Positions 1-9,267 of a DNA stretch of 64,000 nt are shown here, piece by piece (the stretch's first letter is position 1; every line of letters begins with the position of its first letter). The stretch covers positions 1 through 64,000 of the forward strand of contig NZ_JAIRBM010000002.1 of NCBI RefSeq assembly GCF_020089865.1, written 5' to 3'. The notes beneath the pieces are model-generated. The model saw nothing but the letters and a program-made list of their open reading frames with translations. It was not told where the DNA came from and did no database searches. The stretch comes from Microvirga puerhi (GTDB taxonomy: Bacteria > Pseudomonadota > Alphaproteobacteria > Rhizobiales > Beijerinckiaceae). The position numbers and the translations under genes are program-made.

Positions 1-16
1 CGACCCAGCCGGGTCG
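1..16. repeat. short inverted repeat at window edge
   Basis: CGACCC-AGCC-GGGTCG forms a 6-bp perfect stem. No T-tract follows. It may be the end of a terminator for a gene left of the window, but the context is cut off. I see nothing else in positions 17-128. Confidence 0.25.
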
Positions 17-128
17 TGCGGGCATTCTGATGCGGGTTGTTCATTCCTCAGGTCCATCGGGTGAATCGTGTGGCAACGACCACCTTCAGGCCCTCAGACG
101 GGATGAACAACCTCCTCAGATCTCACAT

Positions 129-1388
129 CTAAGCGCGGATCTCTCGGTTTGCCTCGGCAATGACGCGGGTCAGGCTTCCCATCGACGGGTATAGAGGAAT
201 GAGGCAGGCCTGAAGCGCATGATAGAGATCGGGCTTGCCGGTAAAGAGGGTTGAAGCCGGCGCCAACGTCTCGGACAGTTCTGGGTGCCAGCCCTTGTGC
301 TGATGATCGACCATGTGACTCGCAACGAAGTCCCAGACATGCCGATACCACTCTTCATGGAAATCCGTTGGGCGATGGTCTAGCAAGAACGATGCAGCCC
401 CGATGGCTTCCGCGCAGGGCCACCAGAGCTTCTGGCGCAAGACAGGCCGGTTGTCCCAGTCCAGAGTATAGAAGAGGCCGCCGTTCTTTCGATCCCAGCC
501 GAGCTCTATCGATTGTCTGAACAGCGCGCTTGCGGCCTCCGGCATCCAAGCATGACGTTTGTCTCCGAGGACCCAAAGCTGGAGCAGCAATCTGCTCCAT
601 TCAAGCCAGTGTCCTGGCGTGGCTCCTGAGGGGCGGAAGACATCCGAACCACGATACTCCTTGTCCAGCTGCCAGTTCTCATCGAAGTGCTCGGCGACGC
701 GATAGCCTAGTTCGGTGGCATGTCGGCCGATGATCAGGTTCGCAATGCGCTCCGCCTTAGATAGGTACGTTTTGTCCCCTGTCGCTTCGAACGCGGCCAT
801 CAGTGCTTCGGTCAGATGCATATTTGAATTCTGGCCCCGGTAGCGGGAGACCGGAGACCAGTCGCGGGCGAATTCTTCCGCTACGGCACCATGCTCGTCC
901 TCCCAGAAATGCTGGTCCAGAACCTGAGTCACATCGTCCAGAAGCCTGTCTGCCAAAGGATGGCCCACGACCTTGGCGCTGGAGGCCGCCAGCAGCACAA
1001 AAGCGTGACCGTAGGCCTGCTTTGTATCGTCCCTGTAGCGCTCACCATCCAGAGACCAGACATATCCGCCGTTCTGAGGGTCCCGATGATGCTTCCAGAG
1101 ATATGTCATTCCGTGGTCGACGATCTCGGCGCTACCCGGCCGGCCCAGCAGATGGCCGATGGCGAAGCAATGGACCATGCGCGTCGTGCTGTGGATCTGG
1201 CGGACGGGGTTACCGTCGATCGGCTGTCCGGCCTTATCCAAATCGAGGAAGCCGCCCTTCGGGTTGACGCTCCGAGCCTGAAAGAATTCGAACAGGTCCG
1301 AGGCTTGATCGGCAAGCCATTGCCGGTGGGCCTGTCGCTTGCGCCAGCTCGGGCCGCTGGGGGGAAGGACGGGCACGGGCATCTGCAT
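129..1388 (-). CDS. AGE family epimerase/isomerase
   Basis: A 419-residue protein of the N-acylglucosamine 2-epimerase (AGE) superfamily, cytosolic (alpha/alpha)6-barrel enzymes that epimerise or isomerise sugars, including D-mannose isomerases. Family-like stretches are 'GGFLDLD', 'STTRMVHCFAIGHLLGRPG', 'NGGYVWSLD', 'KQAYGHAF', 'QNSNMHLTEAL', 'TPGHWLEWSRLLL' and 'WWPCAEAIGA', carrying the Arg and His residues usual in the active site. The reading frame extends further upstream, but homology begins after ATG 1388, which has GGAG 7 nt before it. It is the last gene of the minus-strand sugar operon, after the ribulokinase-like gene. No araA or xylA is present here, so it may supply the aldose-ketose step (inference). 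The exact substrate cannot be read from sequence. Confidence 0.88.
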   Translation of the reverse strand: MQMPVPVLPPSGPSWRKRQAHRQWLADQASDLFEFFQARSVNPKGGFLDLDKAGQPIDGNPVRQIHSTTRMVHCFAIGHLLGRPGSAEIVDHGMTYLWKHHRDPQNGGYVWSLDGERYRDDTKQAYGHAFVLLAASSAKVVGHPLADRLLDDVTQVLDQHFWEDEHGAVAEEFARDWSPVSRYRGQNSNMHLTEALMAAFEATGDKTYLSKAERIANLIIGRHATELGYRVAEHFDENWQLDKEYRGSDVFRPSGATPGHWLEWSRLLLQLWVLGDKRHAWMPEAASALFRQSIELGWDRKNGGLFYTLDWDNRPVLRQKLWWPCAEAIGAASFLLDHRPTDFHEEWYRHVWDFVASHMVDHQHKGWHPELSETLAPASTLFTGKPDLYHALQACLIPLYPSMGSLTRVIAEANREIRA

Positions 1389-1443
1389 AAGGCAACTCCG
1401 ATCTGAGGCGGGTAGAGCTTGAGCGGTGAGCAGCGATTGTGGA

Positions 1444-1468
1444 CATCTTCCCGGTGAAGGGGAAGATG
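1444..1468 (-). terminator. hairpin between kinase and AGE gene
   Basis: CATCTTCCC and GGGAAGATG form a perfect 9-bp stem with a 7-nt loop in the 115-bp gap between the kinase stop and the AGE start. No U-tract follows on the minus strand. It may be an attenuator or an mRNA-stabilising hairpin that lowers expression of the last gene. Confidence 0.45.
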
Positions 1469-1503
1469 CCGCAGGCTCAATACACGATTGAATTGCAATC
1501 CGT

Positions 1504-3075
1504 TTAGGAAGCTTGCCGAGCAAGGCGTTTTAGTTCGGGAAGGACGTGGCTGAGGGAGAGCAGCTCTCCCTTTCCACCAAAGCCGAAATAGAGCGTGCGG
1601 TAGAGGCTGAAGAGCTGGTCGTAGACGACTTGCGTCGTGGGGTCCGGATGAAAGACCTGGAACGGGCGGCAGATCGCATCCTGCGCACGCTCGAGATCGG
1701 GATAGGTGCCTGCCGCCAGGCTCGCGAAGATGCTCGACCCGAGTCCCGTGGGCAATGCATCAGGGACGAGGACAGGTCGGCCGAGAACATTGGCATAAAC
1801 TTGATTCAGGACCGGGCTGTTCTGAGGGATGCCGCCAGCATTGATGACGCGCTCCACCGGCACGCCACCCTGCATCATACGCTCGAGGATGATGCGCGTG
1901 TGAAAGGCTGTCCCCTCGATGGCGGCGAACAGTTCGTCCTGAGCGGTGTGCATCAGGTTCCAGCCGAGAGTCATGCCGCTGAGGTCGGCCCGGACCAGAA
2001 CGGTCCTGTCGCCATTGTCCCAGGTAAGTCGGAGGAGTCCGGTTTCTCCTGCCCGGTAGCGATCGAGCCCTTCGGACAGGGCTCCGATCCTCGTATTCGC
2101 GCGCCGGGCGATGGCCTCGAAGATATCGCCCGTCGCGGATAATCCGGCCTCGATGCCGACCAGAGATGGGGCCACGCTTCCAGGAACGATGCCGCATACG
2201 CCCTGGATGAGGTCGACCTCCGGTGCCATCGCGATGATGCAGGTCGAGGTTCCGACGACGTTCACGGCATCGCCGACGCGGCATCCTGCCCCGATCGCAT
2301 CCCAATGTGCGTCGAACGCACCGACCGGGATGGGAATTCCAGGGCGCAATCCCAGACGCTCCGCCCAAGGCTCGGTAAGATGGCCGGCAATTGTATCTGA
2401 GGTCGCATAAACTCCGGCGAGCTTGTCTCGAATACCATCGAACAGCGGGTCGACCTTGCTGAGAAACGCTTGAGAGGGGAGGCCACTCCAGCGCGGATTC
2501 CACATCCACTTATGGCCCATGGCGCAAACACTGCGCTTAACGCTGCGAGGATCGCTTGCTCCCGTCAGGGTGGCCGCGATCATGTCGCAGTGCTCAAGGG
2601 CCGTGACGAACCGATCTCGCTTATCTGGATTGTGTCGCAGCCAATGGAGGACCTTTGCGAAGCCCCATTCGTGGGAATAGACGCCTCCACACCAGCGGAT
2701 CGCTTCGAGTCCTTCCTGATGCGCCAATCGCGTGATTTGCTCGGCTTCCTCCTTGGCGCGGTGATCGCACCAGAGATAATAATCATCGAGGGGCTCTAGG
2801 TTCTCGCCAACCATCACGACACTTGAACCGGTCGTATCGATCGCAAGGGCCGCGACCTCGTGACCGTCGAGGCCTGCCGAGGTAAGAGCCTTCCGCATCG
2901 CTGCCGTTAGCGCATCCATGTGATCTGCATGGGATTGCGTTGCATAGTCAGGATCGCCCCGCTTTCGATGGAGGGGATATTCGGCTGTGCCGAATCCGAT
3001 TGGTCCCGACTGGTCGTCGACCAAGGTGACGCGCACACTGAGCGTGCCGAAATCGACGCCAGCGACGATGGCCAT
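1504..3075 (-). CDS. araB: FGGY carbohydrate kinase, ribulokinase-like
   Basis: A 523-residue FGGY kinase that phosphorylates a ketopentose such as L-ribulose with ATP in the cytosol. The N-terminal phosphate loop is 'GVDFGTLSVRVTLVD'. 'LAIDTTGSSVV', 'YYLWCDHRA', 'GAFDAHWDAIGAG' and the C-terminal 'NAGGIPQNSPVLNQVYANVLGRPV' match ribulokinases, although the family is usually somewhat longer (about 550). The start ATG is preceded by GGAGAGG. It lies 47 bp downstream of the AraD-like gene, which fits the pair ribulokinase plus ribulose-5-phosphate 4-epimerase. The symbol is by family and gene partnership; D-ribulose or another ketose remains possible. Confidence 0.85.
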   Translation of the reverse strand: MAIVAGVDFGTLSVRVTLVDDQSGPIGFGTAEYPLHRKRGDPDYATQSHADHMDALTAAMRKALTSAGLDGHEVAALAIDTTGSSVVMVGENLEPLDDYYLWCDHRAKEEAEQITRLAHQEGLEAIRWCGGVYSHEWGFAKVLHWLRHNPDKRDRFVTALEHCDMIAATLTGASDPRSVKRSVCAMGHKWMWNPRWSGLPSQAFLSKVDPLFDGIRDKLAGVYATSDTIAGHLTEPWAERLGLRPGIPIPVGAFDAHWDAIGAGCRVGDAVNVVGTSTCIIAMAPEVDLIQGVCGIVPGSVAPSLVGIEAGLSATGDIFEAIARRANTRIGALSEGLDRYRAGETGLLRLTWDNGDRTVLVRADLSGMTLGWNLMHTAQDELFAAIEGTAFHTRIILERMMQGGVPVERVINAGGIPQNSPVLNQVYANVLGRPVLVPDALPTGLGSSIFASLAAGTYPDLERAQDAICRPFQVFHPDPTTQVVYDQLFSLYRTLYFGFGGKGELLSLSHVLPELKRLARQAS

Positions 3076-3122
3076 TCTAGCCTCTCCGGGTGCAGAGCGC
3101 GGTCGGGATGCGGAGCCCGACG

Positions 3123-3812
3123 TTATGATTGTCCATAGGTTGCAGTCTTGCCGTGCTTTCGGAAGTAATGTCGATCCATGAGCGCTTGAGAGACGCCTGA
3201 CGTGTCCGGCCGAAGAGCGACGGTATAGGTCGCCATGCGGGCGATGCTTTCCAGCACGACTGCATTGTGAACCGCCTCGTCGGGCGACCGGCCCCAGCAG
3301 AAAGGTCCATGATCGGCTACGAGTGCGGCCGGCGCTTCGAGCGGGTCACGATTGCCAAAACACTCGACGATGGCGACGCCGGTAGCGTGAACATAGTTGC
3401 CCTCGATCTCGGCCGTGGTCAGTTTGCGCGTGACGGGAACAGGACCGTAGAAGTAGTCGGCATGCGTTGTTCCAAGAGGAGGGATCTCGCGTCGGGCTTG
3501 GGCCCACGATGTAGCGAACTCAGAATGCGTATGGACGACGCCTCCGATTTCCGAAAAGGACCTGTAGAGATGAAGGTGGGTTGCGAGATCGGAGGATGGG
3601 CGAAGCTCGCCCCATACCTGACGGCCGTCGAGATCCGTGATCACAAGATCATCCGCTTTCATCCGCTCGTAGGGGACCCCACTGGGCTTGATGACGACGA
3701 GTCCATCTGTGCGGCTGATGCCGCTGACATTGCCGAAGGTATAAAGAACAAGCCCACGGCGAACCACTTCCAGATTAGCTTCCAGGACCTGTTCCCGTAG
3801 TTCCCTCAGCAT
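3123..3812 (-). CDS. araD: L-ribulose-5-phosphate 4-epimerase-like class II aldolase
   Basis: A 229-residue class II aldolase/adducin-family protein, the usual AraD length. It would convert L-ribulose 5-phosphate to D-xylulose 5-phosphate using a metal bound by three His. Visible motifs are 'YTFGNVSGISR', 'VIKPSGVPYERM', 'WGELRPSSDLATHLHLYRSF', 'VVHTHSEFATSWAQA' with the HTH metal ligands, 'GTTHADYFYGPVPVTR' and 'VADHGPFCWG' with the third His. ATG 3812 has an AGGAGG site 6 nt upstream. It lies between the sugar-binding protein gene and the kinase, so its product would join the pentose phosphate pathway. Confidence 0.9.
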   Translation of the reverse strand: MLRELREQVLEANLEVVRRGLVLYTFGNVSGISRTDGLVVIKPSGVPYERMKADDLVITDLDGRQVWGELRPSSDLATHLHLYRSFSEIGGVVHTHSEFATSWAQARREIPPLGTTHADYFYGPVPVTRKLTTAEIEGNYVHATGVAIVECFGNRDPLEAPAALVADHGPFCWGRSPDEAVHNAVVLESIARMATYTVALRPDTSGVSQALMDRHYFRKHGKTATYGQS

Positions 3813-3834
3813 CTATGCCCTCCTAGGGAGAAAC

Positions 3835-3864
3835 TGACAGCCACATCCTGCGGCATGGCCGTCA
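3835..3864 (-). terminator. weak hairpin after sugar-binding protein gene
   Basis: TGACAGCCA and TGGCCGTCA can pair over 9 bp with one G-U wobble, loop about 12 nt, in the short gap between the binding-protein stop and araD. The position is typical of hairpins that protect the abundant binding-protein mRNA. Confidence 0.3.
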
Positions 3865-3875
3865 ATTTCAGTCGG

Positions 3876-4811
3876 TTAGCGCGCGGCCGTCCAGCCTTTG
3901 TACTGGGCCACGTTCTCCGAAGTGATGAGTTTTGGCTCGAGGAGGATCACATTCTTCTCGGGCTTCTTGCCGTTCAGAATGCCCGCGGCCAATTCCAGAG
4001 ATTGTCCGGCCATCACATAGGGATCCTGGGATGCCGATGCCTTGATCAGCGAATTGCCCGATTTCAGTTCGACCTCGATATCAGGCGCGCCATCGACAGC
4101 CGTGATGATGAACTCGCTTCGGTTCAGCTGCTTCGCGGCGAGGTTGGCACCGATCGCCGTCGGATCGTTGATCGCGAAGATCGCGTCAACCTTGGGGAAA
4201 CGGGTCAGCAGGCTCTGCGCCACCGCGAATCCGCCCTCGCGTGAGCCCTTCGCGTCCTGATTGTCGGAGAGGACTTTGATGCCGGAATTTTTGTCGAACA
4301 CGGCCTTGCAGCCCTTGACCCGGTCAGTCACCGAGGAAACCTGCGGGCCGTTGATGATCAGAACATCGCCTTTGCCCTTGAGATGATCGACGATGTATTG
4401 GCAAGCGATCTCGCCTGCCTTGACATTGTCGGTCATGACCGTGACGTCCGCCCCGGCGGCAGCCACGTCGAATGCTGCGACGACCACGCCGGCGGCCTGC
4501 GCCCGCTTCACCGAAGGCTCGACGGCCACGGGGTCGACTGCGTTGATCATCAGAACATCCACGCCGGAGGCGATGAAGTTGTCGACTTGGGTGAACTGCT
4601 TGTTCAAGTCGTAGTCCGACGAAACGGAGGTGATCTTCACATTCGGGTTAATAGACTTGGCCTTGTCTTCGATGCCCTTGATGGTAGCGACGAAGAAGGG
4701 ATTCCCGAGCGATCCGACCGAGATGCCGACGCTCGTAAGATCCTTAGCCATGACGGGACTGGCCAGGGCGGCCAGTGCCACAAGGCTGCAGGTTAGCCGG
4801 GACATTATCAT
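3876..4811 (-). CDS. sugar ABC transporter substrate-binding protein (RbsB-like)
   Basis: A 311-residue periplasmic binding protein of the ribose/xylose type (PBP1 fold). The signal peptide is about residues 1-22, ending 'ASPVMAKD'. The mature part begins 'VGISVGSLGNPFFVATIKGIEDKAK', and 'ASGVDVLMINAVDP', 'MTDNVKAGEIACQYIVDHL', 'AIFAINDPTAIGANLAAKQL' and 'DGAPDIEVELKSG' are family landmarks. The start has AAGGAGGAAAC just upstream; a second ATG two codons later is also possible. It captures the sugar for the permease and ATPase encoded upstream in the same operon. The ligand is probably a pentose or pentulose, judged from the kinases alongside. Confidence 0.92.
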   Translation of the reverse strand: MIMSRLTCSLVALAALASPVMAKDLTSVGISVGSLGNPFFVATIKGIEDKAKSINPNVKITSVSSDYDLNKQFTQVDNFIASGVDVLMINAVDPVAVEPSVKRAQAAGVVVAAFDVAAAGADVTVMTDNVKAGEIACQYIVDHLKGKGDVLIINGPQVSSVTDRVKGCKAVFDKNSGIKVLSDNQDAKGSREGGFAVAQSLLTRFPKVDAIFAINDPTAIGANLAAKQLNRSEFIITAVDGAPDIEVELKSGNSLIKASASQDPYVMAGQSLELAAGILNGKKPEKNVILLEPKLITSENVAQYKGWTAAR

Positions 4812-4897
4812 CGTTTCCTCCTTGTGAATGCGATCTGTCGAGGCAAACCTCGACCTTCGCCCGAACCAGCATCTGATTGCCGATGCTGGTATTCCAC

Positions 4898-5926
4898 TCA
4901 GGTTCGCGCCGACCCTTTGAGACGATAGCGATCAAGTGCTACGGCCCCGATGATCACGAACCCCTTGATAATGAATTGCCAGATGTCGGATACTCCGACG
5001 AGAATAAGTCCGTTGGACAGGATGGCAATGATCAACGCACCGATCAGTGTGCCCCAGATCGACCCGATGCCGCCGACGAAGCTCGTGCCGCCGAGGATGA
5101 CTGCGGCAATGGCATCGAGCTCATAGGATTGCCCGAGTTGCAGGCCATTCGCTGCATAAAGACGTGCGGCCGACATAACGCCGCCAAGCCCACTGGCGAG
5201 TCCGGAGACCGAATAAACGAAAAGAAGAACAGCCCAGACTTTGATCCCTGTAAGCCTTGCGGCATCAGGGTTTCCACCGACGGCGTAGATGTGTACGCCA
5301 AGGACCGTCCGTCGCAGGACGAACCATGACACGAGCACGACCACAAGTGCGATGATGACGAGCCACGGAATCCCAAAGAGGTTTCCGTTGCCGATGAATG
5401 CAAAGGGAAGCTGCGGATTGAATTGGGTCGTGTCTCCGCCGAGAAGACGGGCAAATCCTCGAACGGCCGTCAGTGAGCCCAGGGTCACGATAAAGGGCGG
5501 AAGCCGCGCGAAGGCGATGAGTGCACCGTTGATGACGCCGAGGACCAAACCGGTGAGCAGAGCTGCTGGAATACCGAGCAACCCCCAATCGGGGATCTTC
5601 GACGCGATAATGGCAACCATCGCAGCAGCGGCAAGGATCGAGCCCACCGACAGGTCGATGCCGCCGGTCAGAATCACGAAGGTCATGCCGGCTGCCAGTA
5701 CGATGTTGATCGATGCCTGCTGCGCGACGATCGACAGGTTCTGAAAGCTCAGAAAGCGCCCTGACATCAGCTCAAAAACAGCGCCGAGAATAATGAGAAC
5801 AGGCAGCATTCCAATAGCTTGCAGGGTAGAGCGCCAAGCCAGACGACGTTGGCGGCCCTCACCGGTATCGCTGCTCACGCCTCCGCTTTCCTGAAAGGAA
5901 GCGCCGGTTTCATTGGGAGTCGTCAT
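4898..5926 (-). CDS. sugar ABC transporter permease (RbsC-like)
   Basis: A 342-residue inner-membrane permease of the RbsC/XylH/AraH family with about 8-10 hydrophobic helices. Family landmarks are '[25 protein letters not shown]', '[37 protein letters not shown]', '[12 protein letters not shown]' (the coupling region that meets the ATPase) and '[30 protein letters not shown]'. The cytoplasmic N-terminal tail of about 30 residues is Ser/Gly-rich. Its start codon overlaps the stop of the ATPase gene by 4 bp, so the two are translationally coupled. Confidence 0.93.
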   Translation of the reverse strand: MTTPNETGASFQESGGVSSDTGEGRQRRLAWRSTLQAIGMLPVLIILGAVFELMSGRFLSFQNLSIVAQQASINIVLAAGMTFVILTGGIDLSVGSILAAAAMVAIIASKIPDWGLLGIPAALLTGLVLGVINGALIAFARLPPFIVTLGSLTAVRGFARLLGGDTTQFNPQLPFAFIGNGNLFGIPWLVIIALVVVLVSWFVLRRTVLGVHIYAVGGNPDAARLTGIKVWAVLLFVYSVSGLASGLGGVMSAARLYAANGLQLGQSYELDAIAAVILGGTSFVGGIGSIWGTLIGALIIAILSNGLILVGVSDIWQFIIKGFVIIGAVALDRYRLKGSART

Positions 5927-7452
5927 GCTGCAGCTTCCCTCACACCTGTCGCGATGGCCACGATGTTTTCCTGTGAGATCGGAGGGTGTCCAACGCCGCC
6001 TACTTCTCCGGCAATCCGCCCTTCACGCATGACCAGTACGCGATCGCAGATCCCGACTATCTCCGGCAGCTCGCTTGAAATTACAATGACTCCGACACCG
6101 TTACGCGCAAGATCGTCGATCAGGCGATAGATCTCGGATTTCGCGCCGATATCCACACCGCGCGTCGGCTCGTCGAGAATCAGGATGCGCGGCTTGGTCT
6201 CCAGAAGTCTGGACAGCAGGACCTTCTGCTGATTGCCGCCCGATAGACTGCCGACCGGCACGATGTCGCCTGTCACGCGGATCGCCAGGGATCTAATCGC
6301 CGCAACGGCACGCGCCCTTGCGGCTCTTAAGTTGAGAACACCACCAGGAAACGCGTCACGTCCCAGCACGCTCAAGTTCACGTTCTCACGCACGGTGAGA
6401 TCAAGGAACAGGCCGAGATGCTTACGATCTTCAGTCAGATATACGACGCCCGCGTCGATAGCATCCTGTGGCGTTTCGATCGAGAGACGACGGCCATCAA
6501 GGACAATTTCACCCCCGAGTCTCGAATCTGCGCCGTAGATAAGTCGCGCCAGTTCGGTTCGTCCCGCCCCGACGAGCCCGGCAATGCCGAGGACTTCTCC
6601 ATGGTGCAGATCGAAGGAGCAGTTGTGGACCCGCTGTTTGTCCCGCATGTTTCGGATCGAGAAAATCACGGGGCCGCGGCTTCCTTTGGCATTGTGCTCC
6701 TTCTTGTAGAAAGAAGAGAGGTCTCGGCCGACCATCATCCTGACGAGGCGTTCTGCGGAAATCTCGTCGCGTTGCAAGGTTCCCGCATAAGTACCGTCGC
6801 GCAGCACGGAGACCCGGTCGGCCAATTCGTAGACCTCGGCCATACGGTGGCTGATGTAGATGATGGCCAAGCCTTCCGCGCGAAGTTGGCGGATAAGGGC
6901 GAAAAGAGCATCGGTCTCTCGGGAGGACAAAGATGTCGTCGGCTCGTCCATGACGAGAATACGGGAATTCGCGATAAGGGCACGCGCGATTTCGACCAAT
7001 TGCCTTTCGGCCATCGACAGTTCACTGAGACGCGTGGTCGGCTTGAATGAGACGCCAAGCCTGTCAAGTACGGAGCGACAGGCTCGCGCCATCGAGCGCC
7101 GATCAATAACGGGGCCGTTGTGATACTCCCGGCCCAGCAGCATGTTCTCCGCAACAGTCAGGTTCGGCGCTAGCGACAGCTCCTGATAGATGGTGGAGAT
7201 GCCATGATGAATGGCGGCTAAGGGCGCGCTGATGACAATCGGCTTTCCATCGATCCTGATCTCGCCGCCCGCATCGGCATGATACGCCCCCGACAGGATT
7301 TTCATCAGGGTGGATTTCCCGGCACCATTCTCACCCATGAGCGCATGGATCTCGCCCGGGTAAACGGTGAGCGAGACATCCTTGAGTGCCTTCACGCCCG
7401 GAAAGGTTTTCGAGATGTTCGTCATTTCAAGGATCGGAGACGATCCTGTCAT
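5923..7452 (-). CDS. sugar ABC transporter ATP-binding protein (RbsA-like, two domains)
   Basis: A 509-residue protein with two ABC ATPase halves, as in RbsA, XylG and MglA. Half 1 has Walker A '[12 protein letters not shown]' near residue 40, signature '[15 protein letters not shown]' and Walker B '[12 protein letters not shown]'. Half 2 has a degenerate P-loop '[17 protein letters not shown]', signature '[15 protein letters not shown]' and '[12 protein letters not shown]', the normal asymmetry for this family. It powers uptake through the adjacent permease. It is probably the first gene of the transport operon, behind the promoter and palindrome at 7578-7645. Confidence 0.94.
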   Translation of the reverse strand: MTGSSPILEMTNISKTFPGVKALKDVSLTVYPGEIHALMGENGAGKSTLMKILSGAYHADAGGEIRIDGKPIVISAPLAAIHHGISTIYQELSLAPNLTVAENMLLGREYHNGPVIDRRSMARACRSVLDRLGVSFKPTTRLSELSMAERQLVEIARALIANSRILVMDEPTTSLSSRETDALFALIRQLRAEGLAIIYISHRMAEVYELADRVSVLRDGTYAGTLQRDEISAERLVRMMVGRDLSSFYKKEHNAKGSRGPVIFSIRNMRDKQRVHNCSFDLHHGEVLGIAGLVGAGRTELARLIYGADSRLGGEIVLDGRRLSIETPQDAIDAGVVYLTEDRKHLGLFLDLTVRENVNLSVLGRDAFPGGVLNLRAARARAVAAIRSLAIRVTGDIVPVGSLSGGNQQKVLLSRLLETKPRILILDEPTRGVDIGAKSEIYRLIDDLARNGVGVIVISSELPEIVGICDRVLVMREGRIAGEVGGVGHPPISQENIVAIATGVREAAA

Positions 7453-7577
7453 GGACGCGCTCCTTCGGGATGCCGGTCAGCCTTTACCCAGAGGCCAAAC
7501 CTCGCAGGGGCCGTTGGAGTCGGTATCCGGCCGATGCTCCCGCTACCTGGACACATGGCGTTCCTCCCTGACGGCCC

Positions 7578-7596
7578 GACTTCGAATTTCGAGCGA
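7578..7596. promoter_or_regulatory. third TTCGAA palindrome, candidate MarR-type operator
   Basis: GACTTCGAATTTCGAGCGA matches the perfect 19-bp palindrome at 11977-11995 in 15 of 19 positions, with the central TTCGAATTTCGA intact. It begins about 15 nt downstream of the transcription start predicted from the minus-strand promoter at 7618-7645, a place where a bound repressor would block elongation or promoter escape. Binding by the regulator encoded at 11357-11950 is inferred. Confidence 0.5.
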
Positions 7597-7617
7597 TTAT
7601 TTTTTCAGGAATAAGAA

Positions 7618-7645
7618 ATACTATCGCTCGGCCTCATCCTGTCAA
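7618..7645 (-). promoter_or_regulatory. predicted sigma70-type promoter of the sugar importer operon
   Basis: On the minus strand TTGACA (7640-7645) and TAGTAT (7618-7623) are separated by 16 nt. The -35 is a perfect consensus and the -10 matches 4 of 6. It lies in the 189-bp gap upstream of the two-domain ATPase gene and overlaps the xylulokinase stop codon. The operator-like palindrome follows immediately downstream. Confidence 0.55.
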
Positions 7646-9126
7646 TTGTCACCCCCGGCTGCCATGGAGAATTCCGGCTTTAGACTTCCATATAATCTAC
7701 GGAACGCCTCGATCCTTGGACGATAGCGTTCGACCAGATTGGGGTCTGGCTCGATCCGGTCAAGGACGGGCGGAGCGCCGCATATGATATCCGGAGAAGC
7801 CTGTGCCGTCGCCAGAATGGCGAGCCGTGCTGCGCCGAACGCGGGACCCTTGTCGCCTCCGCGAAAGCGCAAAAGCGGGAGATCGAGGATGTTGGACAGG
7901 ATTTTTGTCCAGAAGATGCTGCGGGATCCCCCGCCGATGATCCCCACTTCGGTGAGATGGGCACCTGCCTGAACGAGACAATCTTTGGCATCGGCAAAAC
8001 TGAAGGCCACACCCTCAAGAACAGCCAGGGTCAAATCACTCGGCGTTGTCTCAGGGGACAGATTGAAGAACACCCCGCGAGCGTGCGGATCGTTGTGGGG
8101 CGTTCTCTCGCCTGTCAGATATGGCAGGAACAGAGTCTGTGCCGGACCCTGGTAGTGGGCCTCCGCCTCTCTAAGGAGGACATCGATCTCCGTCTTTAGC
8201 AAACCGGATAGCCAGGCGAGGCAGCTCGCGCCGTTCAACATGGCAGCCATCTGAAACCAGCGTTGGGGAACAGCATGGCAGAAGGCATGAATCAGTGCCT
8301 CAGGCGCAGGCCTGAATGTCTCCGTCGTTGTAAAGAACTGCCCTGACGTGCCGAGGGAGATGAAGGCCGAGCCTTCCTGAATAGCTCCGAGGCCGACGGC
8401 GCCTGCAGCAGCATCTCCAGCCCCTCCTGCCACGACGACATTTGAGCGAAGGCCCCAGGCCTTTGCGAAGTCCGACCGCAACGTCCCGGATGGCTGGGAT
8501 CCTTCCACAAGGAGCGGCATCTGACGCCGGTCAAGGCCAGTGACGCTCAGAGCCTCGTCCGACCAATCTCTGGCAGCCTCGTCCAACCACCAGGTTCCGG
8601 CAGCATCCGACATGTCGGTGATGCGATCTCCGGACAATTTCAGGCGAATGTAGTCCTTGGGGAGAAGAACGGTTCTGACGGCTTCGAAAATCTGTCGCTC
8701 GTGCCTTGCCAGCCAAAGAAGCTTCGGGGCCGTGAAGCCGGGCATGGGAATGACACCGAGGGCCTCGGAGAGGTGAGGGTATTTTGCACCAAGTTGCTCG
8801 GCCTCTCGAAAGGAGCGCCCATCGTTCCAAAGGATGGCGGGCCGCAAGGGGCGGTCTTGGGAATCCAACAAGACCGCGCCATGCATCTGACCCGAAAGTC
8901 CGATGCCTTCTATCTGCGACCAGACTTCTGGAACTTGGCTTCGAAGCTCGGCAGCGACCCCTTGCACAGCCACCCACCACGCTTCTGGATCTTGCTCGGA
9001 CCAGGATTCCTGCCGGCGTGAAATGTCGAGAGGCATATGGGCCTCTGCCAGCACAGCCTGCGTTTCGTTGACGATGACTGCTTTGATAGCGGAGGTCCCT
9101 ATATCGACGCCTAGATAGGTAGGCAT
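7642..9126 (-). CDS. xylB: xylulokinase
   Basis: A 494-residue FGGY kinase, the normal XylB length, phosphorylating D-xylulose to D-xylulose 5-phosphate in the cytosol. Seen are 'YLGVDIGTSAIKAVIVNE' at the N-terminus, 'SWSEQDPEAWW', 'GIGLSGQMHGAVLLD', 'PAILWNDGRS', 'SDAAGTWWLDEAARDWSDE', 'VVAGGAGDAAAGAVGLG', 'SLGTSGQFF', 'PYLTGERTPHNDPHARGVFFNL' and 'GGGSRSIFWTKILSNIL'. These follow E. coli XylB closely. It is upstream of the importer operon, separated by a promoter region, so it may be transcribed both alone and with it. Its substrate fits an AraD product or xylose-derived xylulose. Confidence 0.93.
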   Translation of the reverse strand: MPTYLGVDIGTSAIKAVIVNETQAVLAEAHMPLDISRRQESWSEQDPEAWWVAVQGVAAELRSQVPEVWSQIEGIGLSGQMHGAVLLDSQDRPLRPAILWNDGRSFREAEQLGAKYPHLSEALGVIPMPGFTAPKLLWLARHERQIFEAVRTVLLPKDYIRLKLSGDRITDMSDAAGTWWLDEAARDWSDEALSVTGLDRRQMPLLVEGSQPSGTLRSDFAKAWGLRSNVVVAGGAGDAAAGAVGLGAIQEGSAFISLGTSGQFFTTTETFRPAPEALIHAFCHAVPQRWFQMAAMLNGASCLAWLSGLLKTEIDVLLREAEAHYQGPAQTLFLPYLTGERTPHNDPHARGVFFNLSPETTPSDLTLAVLEGVAFSFADAKDCLVQAGAHLTEVGIIGGGSRSIFWTKILSNILDLPLLRFRGGDKGPAFGAARLAILATAQASPDIICGAPPVLDRIEPDPNLVERYRPRIEAFRRLYGSLKPEFSMAAGGDN

Positions 9127-9267
9127 GCCACCGCTCCCGCCTGGTTGGAGTACGCTCAGATGGAGCTTTGCAATTTATCGCGCTCTGTCAAACCTGGCAG
9201 TCGCGCTTGGCGGCCTATTTTCATTCGCATGGCCCAATTGTCGGAATGGGGAATGAAGGAGGGGGAT

